Source: Gammaproteobacteria bacterium (lineage in GTDB: Bacteria > Pseudomonadota > Gammaproteobacteria > Steroidobacterales > Steroidobacteraceae). From it: a stretch of 20,809 nt of DNA. The notes below the pieces were generated by a model. It did no database searches, had not been told where the DNA came from, and saw only the letters and a program-made list of their open reading frames with translations. The position numbers and the translations under genes were made by a program. This document shows, piece by piece, positions 15,514 through 20,809 of the stretch; the stretch's first letter is position 1; every line of letters begins with the position of its first letter. The DNA lies in the NCBI GenBank assembly GCA_005877965.1, contig VBNP01000124.1:1-20809 (forward strand), given 5' to 3'.

Positions 15514-16791
15514 GTGATCGATCCGAAGCTGTTGCGCGCCGACCCGGACGCCGTGGCGCGCAATCTCGCGCGCCGGGGCTACAGGCTCGATGTGACGGCG
15601 CTCAGGGCTCTGGAGGAGAAGCGCAAGCCGTGGCAGGTGGAGGTGGATCGGCTGCGCGCCGAGCGCAACGCCAACGCCAGGGCGGTCGGCGTGGCCAAGG
15701 GGCGCGGCGAGGACCTGAGCCCCCTGATCGCCAAAGGCGAGAGTCTCACTGCGAGCCTCGGCGCGGCCGAAGCGGCGCTGGCAGCCGTGCAGGCCGAGCT
15801 CGAACAATGGCAGCTCGGGCTGCCGAATCTGTTGCACGCCTCGGTCCCCGACGGACACGAGGAGAGCGCCAACCTCGAGGTGCGGCGTTGGGGCGAACCG
15901 CGTCAGTTCGCGTTCAGGCCGCGCGATCACGTGGAGGTCGGCGAGCGGCTCGCGGGGCTCGATTTCGAGGCTGCGGCCCGCATCGCAGGCAGCCGCTTCG
16001 TGGTGCTGCGCGCGCAGGTGGCACGCCTGCACCGCGCGCTGGCGCAGTTCATGCTGGACCTGCACACGCGCGAGCACGGCTACACCGAGGTGCAGGTGCC
16101 GTACCTGGTGCAGGCCCAGGCGCTCACCGGCACCGGGCAACTGCCGAAGTTCGAGCAGGATCTGTTCGCGGTACGCGGCGAGCCGCCGTTCTACCTCATC
16201 CCGACCGCCGAGGTGCCGGTGACCAACCTGGTGCGCGAGCAGATCGTGCCCGCCGAGAGTCTGCCGCTGAAATGGGTGGCGCACACGCCGTGTTTCCGTT
16301 CCGAGGCGGGCGCAGCCGGCAAGGACACACGCGGCATGATCCGCAACCACCAGTTCGACAAGGTGGAGCTGGTGCAGGTCGTGCGGCCGCAGGACTCGTA
16401 CGCGGCGCTCGAGGAGCTGACCGGGCACGCCGAAGCCGTGCTGCGCCGGCTGGAGATTCCGTACCGCATCGTGGCGCTGTGCGCGGGTGACATCGGTTTC
16501 AGCAGCGCCAAGACCTACGACCTCGAAGCGTGGTTGCCGTCGCAGCAGCGTTACCGCGAGATTTCCTCGTGCAGCAACTGCGAGGCCTTCCAGGCGCGCC
16601 GCATGCAGGCGCGCTGGCGCAATCCGCACGGCGGCAAGCCCGAAGCACTGCACACCCTGAACGGCTCGGGACTCGCGGTCGGGCGCACGCTGGTGGCGGT
16701 GCTTGAGAACTTCCAGAAGGAGGACGGTTCGGTTGGCGTGCCGCCGGCGCTGCAGCCCTACCTGGACGGGCTCACCACGCTCACCGCGTAG
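15514..16791 (+). CDS. serS: Seryl-tRNA synthetase
   Basis: SerS charges tRNA-Ser, and also tRNA-Sec where present, with serine. It is a class II synthetase of 425 aa (E. coli 430). The N-terminal antiparallel coiled-coil arm that grips the tRNA spans about 30-100. The catalytic core has GTGQLPKFEQDLF, the TAEVP loop (231-235), motif 2 (CFRSEAGAAGKDTRGMIRNHQF, 260-281) and motif 3 (LNGSGLAVGRTLVAVLEN, near 380-400). ISSCSNCEAFQARR is the usual serine-site stretch. The start is GTG at 15514, with AAAGG about 10 nt upstream inside the end of rarA. It is the last gene of the ftsK-lolA-rarA-serS run. No intrinsic terminator is seen after its stop; the promoter of the next unit overlaps it. Confidence 0.98.
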   Translation: MIDPKLLRADPDAVARNLARRGYRLDVTALRALEEKRKPWQVEVDRLRAERNANARAVGVAKGRGEDLSPLIAKGESLTASLGAAEAALAAVQAELEQWQLGLPNLLHASVPDGHEESANLEVRRWGEPRQFAFRPRDHVEVGERLAGLDFEAAARIAGSRFVVLRAQVARLHRALAQFMLDLHTREHGYTEVQVPYLVQAQALTGTGQLPKFEQDLFAVRGEPPFYLIPTAEVPVTNLVREQIVPAESLPLKWVAHTPCFRSEAGAAGKDTRGMIRNHQFDKVELVQVVRPQDSYAALEELTGHAEAVLRRLEIPYRIVALCAGDIGFSSAKTYDLEAWLPSQQRYREISSCSNCEAFQARRMQARWRNPHGGKPEALHTLNGSGLAVGRTLVAVLENFQKEDGSVGVPPALQPYLDGLTTLTA

Positions 16792-16818
16792 ACTATCGAT
16801 TATCGATAGCTCTATACT
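16789..16818 (+). promoter_or_regulatory. Promoter of the iclR unit with a palindromic operator
   Basis: TAGACT (16789-16794) and TATACT (16813-16818) are 18 nt apart and match the sigma-70 consensus at 4 and 5 positions. The spacer is almost filled by a perfect inverted repeat, CTATCGA-TTA-TCGATAG (16793-16809). A repressor binding there would block RNA polymerase, and the IclR-family product just downstream is the obvious candidate, since these regulators often control their own gene. Transcription would start about 3 nt before the ATG at 16828, so the message would be leaderless or nearly so. Sequence elements are seen; binding is inferred. Confidence 0.6.
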
Positions 16819-16827
16819 GCATTCACA

Positions 16828-17643
16828 ATGAAGCGCACGCCGCGCCAGCCACGCCCGCTGCCAGCGCGCGACCCGCTCTTCAACAGTTCGGTGCAGAAGG
16901 CGCTCGCCATCCTCGAAACCTTCGGCGGCGAGCGCCGCGCGCTGAGCCTGGCGGAGCTTGCCGCCGGCGTCGGCATGACGACCAGCTCGGCACAACGTTG
17001 CACGCATACGCTGGTGCGCTTAGGGTTCCTCGGACGCGATGCACGCGCACGACGCTGGGTGCTGACGCCGCGTGCCCTGTCGCTGGCGCATGCCTACCTC
17101 TCGGGGCACGCGCTGCTCGAGCAGGCGACCACGCATCTCATCGACCTCAACCAGGCGAGCGGTGAATCCGTCAGCCTGTCGGAGCCGGACGGCGCGGACA
17201 TGGTGTTCATCGCGCGTTTCCCGAGCCTGAAGCGCTTCTACATTCACATGCCGGTCGGGCGGCGCCTGCCGATGTACTGCACGGCCTCGGGACGCGCCTA
17301 CCTGTCGGCGCTGCCGGCGGCGGCCGCGCAGCGCATCGTGCGCAGCTCCGAGCTGCGGGCCCTGACGCCGCTGACACTCACCGATCCGAAGCAGATACTG
17401 AAGCGCATCCAGGCGGCGCGTGAGGCGGGCTATGCCTGGTCGGACCAGGAGTGTTACCGCGGCGACGTCACCATTGCCGCCGCGGTGCTCGGGGAAGACG
17501 GCCAGCCGCTCGCCGCCGTGAACATCTCCGCTCCCACCAGCCGCTGGACGCTGGGGCGGTTACGATCGAAGCTATCGCCCCTGTTACTGCAGACGGCGCG
17601 CGCCGCCTCGCGTGGGGACACGCCGCGGGAGCGACCTCAATGA
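16828..17643 (+). CDS. IclR-family transcriptional regulator
   Basis: 271 aa with the two IclR domains: an N-terminal winged helix-turn-helix (about 19-80, VQKALAILETFGGERRALSLAELAAG, VGMTTSSAQRCTHTLVRLGFL) and a C-terminal GAF-like effector-binding domain (about 95-260, GESVSLSEPDGADMVFIARF, PMYCTASGRAYLSALP, GYAWSDQECYRGDVTIAAAVL, AAVNISAPTSRWT). Members bind palindromic operators and respond to small carbon compounds, often aromatic or amino-acid derived. It stands 19 nt before the permease in the same direction, so it probably regulates the permease and molybdenum hydroxylase and perhaps itself through the inverted repeat upstream. The start has no ribosome site, in line with a leaderless transcript. 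The effector cannot be read from sequence. Confidence 0.93.
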   Translation: MKRTPRQPRPLPARDPLFNSSVQKALAILETFGGERRALSLAELAAGVGMTTSSAQRCTHTLVRLGFLGRDARARRWVLTPRALSLAHAYLSGHALLEQATTHLIDLNQASGESVSLSEPDGADMVFIARFPSLKRFYIHMPVGRRLPMYCTASGRAYLSALPAAAAQRIVRSSELRALTPLTLTDPKQILKRIQAAREAGYAWSDQECYRGDVTIAAAVLGEDGQPLAAVNISAPTSRWTLGRLRSKLSPLLLQTARAASRGDTPRERPQ

Positions 17644-17662
17644 GCCTTTGAAGGGGAACCGC

Positions 17663-19051
17663 ATGCCCGAGCTCAGCCGCTCACTGCAGCCACGCCACGT
17701 CACCATGATCTCGATCGGCGGGATCATCGGTGCCGGCCTGTTCGTCGGCAGCAGCGCCTCGATCGTCGCCACCGGGCCCGCGATCGTGGTGAGCTATCTC
17801 ATTACCGGGACGCTGGTGCTGCTGGTGATGCGCATGCTCGGCGAGATGGCCCTCACGCTGCCGGCGGTGCGCTCGTTCAGCGAGTTCGCGCGCGCCGGCC
17901 TGGGTCCGTGGGCGGGGTTCGTCGCCGGCTGGCTGTACTGGTATTTCTGGATAATTGTGGTGCCGGTGGAGGCGATCGCCGGCGCCAACATCCTGCACGG
18001 CTGGCTGGGTCTGCCGCCCTGGCTCCTGGGGCTGATGCTGATGGGCATCATGACCGGCGTCAATCTCATGTCGGCACGCTCCTACGGGGAATTCGAATTC
18101 TGGTTCGCCTCGATCAAGGTTGCGGCGATCGTGGTGTTCATCGCGCTTGCGGCTGCCTACGCCTGTGGCTTCACCTCCCCGAGCGGGCCGACCTTCGGCA
18201 ATCTCACCGCCTACGGCGGCTTCATGCCCAAGGGCTTCCTGTCGGTGCTCGCCGGAGCGGTGACTGTGTATTTCTCGCTCACCGGGGCGGAGATCACCAC
18301 CATCGCGGCGGCCGAGTCGCAGGAGCCGGCGCGCGCGGTGGCGCGCATGAGCAGCTCGGTGATCGTGCGCATCCTCACCTTCTACGTCGGTTCGGTGTTG
18401 CTGATCGTCACGGTGGTGCCGTGGGTGCAGGTGCACGCCGGCGAATCGCCGTTCACGCTGGCGCTGAGCACTATGCAATTCAACTGGGCGAGCCGCGCAC
18501 TGGACGCCATCATCCTCACCGCCGTGCTCTCGTGCCTCAACTCCGCCTTCTATGTCTGCTCGCGGGTGCTGTTCGTGCTGGCCGAGCACGGCGACGCGCC
18601 GCAATGGCTGGTGCAGCTGAACGCGCGGCGCGTGCCGACGCGCTCGGTATGGATGGGCAGTCTCGCCGGGGTGCTCGGCATCCTCGCGGCGATCACCTCC
18701 TCGCAGGTGGTGTTCGCGTTCCTGGTGAACGCCTCGGGGGCGCTGATGGTATTCGTATACATGATCATCGCGGTGGCGCATTTCCGCCTGCGACGCGAAC
18801 GCGAGGCGCGCGGCGCGCCCGCGCCGGCGCTGTCGATGTGGCTGTTTCCGTGGACCAGCTACGCGGCGATCGCCGGGATGGCCGCGGTGCTGATCGCCAT
18901 GGCATTCACGCCCGGGGAGCTGGCGAGCGAGCTGCGCTGGAGCGTCGTGGCGCTCGCAGTCGCGGTGGTCGCCTTCCTGATCGTGGACGCGCGGCGCCGG
19001 GCGCGCGTCGTGGCCCCCGCGCCCGCCGGGCCGGGTGTGGATCCCTCATGA
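17663..19051 (+). CDS. Amino-acid permease of the APC superfamily, AAT/GabP-like
   Basis: A 462-aa cytoplasmic-membrane transporter with about 12 hydrophobic helices. The N-terminus LQPRHVTMISIGGIIGAGLFVGSS is the helix-1 substrate-binding motif of the AAT family and most resembles GABA permease (GabP). Further family stretches are LVLLVMRMLGEMALTLPAVRSFSEFARAGLGPWAGFVAGWLYW, LMSARSYGEFEFWFASIKV, YFSLTGAEITTIAAAESQEP and LSCLNSAFYVCSRVLF. Substrates in this family are amino acids or GABA, taken up with protons; the exact one is not determined. ATG at 17663 follows AAGGGG by about 7 nt; the longer open frame upstream overlaps iclR and lacks family sequence. The stop overlaps the next start (ATGA), so permease and hydroxylase are translationally coupled. 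Confidence 0.9.
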   Translation: MPELSRSLQPRHVTMISIGGIIGAGLFVGSSASIVATGPAIVVSYLITGTLVLLVMRMLGEMALTLPAVRSFSEFARAGLGPWAGFVAGWLYWYFWIIVVPVEAIAGANILHGWLGLPPWLLGLMLMGIMTGVNLMSARSYGEFEFWFASIKVAAIVVFIALAAAYACGFTSPSGPTFGNLTAYGGFMPKGFLSVLAGAVTVYFSLTGAEITTIAAAESQEPARAVARMSSSVIVRILTFYVGSVLLIVTVVPWVQVHAGESPFTLALSTMQFNWASRALDAIILTAVLSCLNSAFYVCSRVLFVLAEHGDAPQWLVQLNARRVPTRSVWMGSLAGVLGILAAITSSQVVFAFLVNASGALMVFVYMIIAVAHFRLRREREARGAPAPALSMWLFPWTSYAAIAGMAAVLIAMAFTPGELASELRWSVVALAVAVVAFLIVDARRRARVVAPAPAGPGVDPS

Positions 19052-20809
19052 GGACACCAGCGGCACTCACGCGGCGGCAGTTCGTGCTCACCGCGGCCGC
19101 GGTGGGCGGGGCGCTGGTGCTCGGTGTCGCGCTGCAGCGCCGCCGGCAGCGGCTCACCCCAGGCGGCGGCGCACCCGCCCGCGGGGCGCTGAATGCCTAC
19201 GTGCGCATCGAGCCGAACGGCCGTATCACCCTCGTCATCCCCAAGGTCGAGATGGGGCAGGGCACGTACACCTCGCTCCCGATGCTGATCGCCGAGGAGC
19301 TGGAGGTCGATCTTGACGCGGTCACGGTGGAGGCCGCCCCGCCCGATCCCGCCGTCTATGGCTTCGCAGTCGACCCGGCCGCCCCCGAGGGCATCGAACG
19401 AGACCAGTCCACCGGCACCTCCCTGTCCATCATCCAGTGCTGGACGCCCCTGCGGCAGGCGGGTGCGGCCGCGCGCCTGATGCTCATTCAGGCGGCGGCG
19501 AAGCGCTGGCGTGTGCCCATCAACACCTGCCAGGCGCAGCGCGGCGAAGTGCTACACGCCGCCTCGGGCCGCCGCCTCGGCTACGGGGCGCTGGCCGCCG
19601 CTGCCGCGGCCCTGCCGGTGCCGGCGGCGCCACCGTTGAAGGCCGCGAAGGACTTCAGGCTCATCGGTCGCGCCACGCCAAGGCGTGACGCGCCGCAGAA
19701 GGTGGACGGCAGCGCGGTGTTCGGCATCGACGCACGCCCACCGAACTCGAAGGTGGCGCTCATCGCGCTCTCGCCCGTCGAGGGTGGGACGATCGGGGGG
19801 CTCGCAGCCGATGCAGCCGTGGCGGTCCGCGGCGTGCGACAGGTGGTGAATGAGGGTGATGTGATCGCAGTGGTGGCGGACGACACCTGGGCGGCCATGC
19901 AGGGCATGAAGGCGCTGGCGCCGCGCTGGAACGACGGGGCGAACGCCGCCGTACAACAGGCGGCCATCGTGGCGGAGCTGGAAGCCGCCGCTCAAGAGGC
20001 GGGTGCGGTGGCCGCCAGCAAGGGCAAGCTCGAGGAGGCCGCGGCGCGCGCCACCACCCACGTGGATGCGGTGTATCACCAGCCATTTCTCGCCCACGCG
20101 ACGCTCGAGCCGATGAACTGCACGGTCGATTGGCGCGAGGGCGAGTGCGAGATCTGGGTCGGCACCCAGGCATGCGATCGCGCGGTGGCGAAGCTCGCAG
20201 CCCTGGGTCTCAAGCCCGAGCAGATCCGCCTGCACAGCTATCTGATCGGCGGCGGCTTCGGGCGGCGCCTGGAGGTGGACGGCATCGTGCTGGCGGCGCG
20301 CATCGCCCGGCATGTGCAGGGGCCGGTGAGGGTGCTGTGGAGTCGCGAGCAGGACATCCAGCACGACCGCTACCGACCCTACTACGTGGATCGGCTGTCC
20401 GCCTCGCTGGATGCTCGCGGCATGCCGGTTACCTGGCGGCATACCATCGCGGGCGCCGGATTGTGGGCGCTGTACTACGGCGAGGGAACGGTGAAGAACG
20501 GTGTGGACCTGGACGCGGTCACCTCCGCCGCCGATCTGGCCTACCCGTTGGAGAACATGGAAGTGCGCTTCGTGCGCCGCGACCCCGCGGGCGTGCCGAC
20601 GGGCTGGTGGCGCGGGGTCGGTCCGACCCGCAGCGTATTCGCGGTAGAGAGTTTCATGGACGAGCTGGCGGCGGCGGCACAGCAGGATCCGGTGCGCTAC
20701 CGCCGCGCGCTGCTCAAGGACCCACGCATGCGTGCGGTGCTCGATCTCGCGGCCGATCGCGCCGGCTGGGGAATGGGGCTGCCGGCCGGCAGCGGGCGCG
20801 GCGTGTCCA
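19048..20809 (+). CDS. Molybdenum hydroxylase large subunit, IorB type (partial, C-terminus outside window)
   Basis: Xanthine-dehydrogenase-family large subunit that holds the molybdopterin cofactor and hydroxylates a substrate, often an N-heterocycle or an aldehyde. 587 codons are visible. A twin-arginine signal (TRRQFVLTAAAVGGALVLG, about 8-26) indicates folded export to the periplasm, as for isoquinoline 1-oxidoreductase beta subunits. Seen next are EMGQGTYTSLPMLIAEELEVD (68-88), DFRLIGRATPRRDAPQKVDGSAVFGID, HQPFLAHATLEPMNCTV and the cofactor-binding GGGFGRRLEVD (401-411), then WWRGVGPTRSVFAVESFMDELA. The catalytic glutamate lies near the C-terminus, beyond the edge. These enzymes need a small [2Fe-2S] subunit; none lies upstream, so it must follow or be elsewhere. 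The gene overlaps the permease stop by 4 nt. Confidence 0.9.
   Translation, partial: MRTPAALTRRQFVLTAAAVGGALVLGVALQRRRQRLTPGGGAPARGALNAYVRIEPNGRITLVIPKVEMGQGTYTSLPMLIAEELEVDLDAVTVEAAPPDPAVYGFAVDPAAPEGIERDQSTGTSLSIIQCWTPLRQAGAAARLMLIQAAAKRWRVPINTCQAQRGEVLHAASGRRLGYGALAAAAAALPVPAAPPLKAAKDFRLIGRATPRRDAPQKVDGSAVFGIDARPPNSKVALIALSPVEGGTIGGLAADAAVAVRGVRQVVNEGDVIAVVADDTWAAMQGMKALAPRWNDGANAAVQQAAIVAELEAAAQEAGAVAASKGKLEEAAARATTHVDAVYHQPFLAHATLEPMNCTVDWREGECEIWVGTQACDRAVAKLAALGLKPEQIRLHSYLIGGGFGRRLEVDGIVLAARIARHVQGPVRVLWSREQDIQHDRYRPYYVDRLSASLDARGMPVTWRHTIAGAGLWALYYGEGTVKNGVDLDAVTSAADLAYPLENMEVRFVRRDPAGVPTGWWRGVGPTRSVFAVESFMDELAAAAQQDPVRYRRALLKDPRMRAVLDLAADRAGWGMGLPAGSGRGVS

Noticed and set aside
16793..16809. 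Intrinsic terminator of serS
   Set aside because: The stem is AT-rich, has a three-base loop and no T-run after it; its place between -35 and -10 elements fits an operator better.
14035..17007. Minus-strand open frame of 990 codons opposite rarA and serS
   Set aside because: It spans two certain genes on the other strand and part of lolA and iclR, and shows no domain; absence of stops follows from GC-rich third positions.
17612..17662. Upstream start for the permease, adding 17 residues
   Set aside because: The extra residues overlap the end of iclR, resemble no family member, and the ATG at 17663 has a good AAGGGG ribosome site.

Overview
The window is about 21 kb of GC-rich, densely coding bacterial chromosome. 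Long antisense shadow ORFs are everywhere, as expected at this GC content. Gene content and order point to a gammaproteobacterium. The run clpS-clpA (+), infA-aat-x-trxB (-), ftsK-lolA-rarA-serS (+) matches in order and orientation the block known from E. coli near 20 min, but without cydDC, lrp and the serW tRNA. High GC and a type II secretion operon upstream would fit the Xanthomonadales/Nevskiales/Steroidobacterales side of the class; this placement is inference.

Layout. (1) 1-5193, minus strand: start of a type II secretion operon in the order gspC-gspD-gspE-gspF, with gspF running off the left edge. The 206-bp gap to clpS holds a good divergent promoter pair. gspD as given is broken by a frameshifting deletion, and GspE has lost the usual cysteine zinc site. 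(2) 5400-8048, plus strand: clpS and clpA, the N-degron adaptor and unfoldase. (3) 8095-11238, minus strand: trxB, a FemAB/GNAT-like protein, aat and infA, transcribed toward clpA. Aat makes the Leu/Phe N-degrons that ClpS and ClpA recognise; the FemAB-like gene overlaps aat by 4 nt. (4) 11317-16791, plus strand: ftsK, lolA, rarA, serS, tightly packed (gaps of 4, 35 and 3 nt). FtsK as encoded lacks about 40 residues between Walker A and Walker B. (5) 16828-20809, plus strand: an accessory catabolic-looking unit of an IclR regulator, an amino-acid/GABA-type permease and the large subunit of a molybdenum hydroxylase (IorB type, Tat-exported). It starts from a promoter carrying a perfect 7-bp inverted repeat, and the last gene is cut by the right edge.

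Most of the window is conserved core genome, and I did not find a clearly new defence or mobile system. The points most worth a second look are the two internal deletions (gspD, ftsK), the cysteine-less GspE, the FemAB-like partner of aat, and the IclR/permease/molybdenum-hydroxylase unit. No tRNA, rRNA, CRISPR array, insertion sequence or attachment site was recognised. No gene-free stretch exceeds 300 bases.
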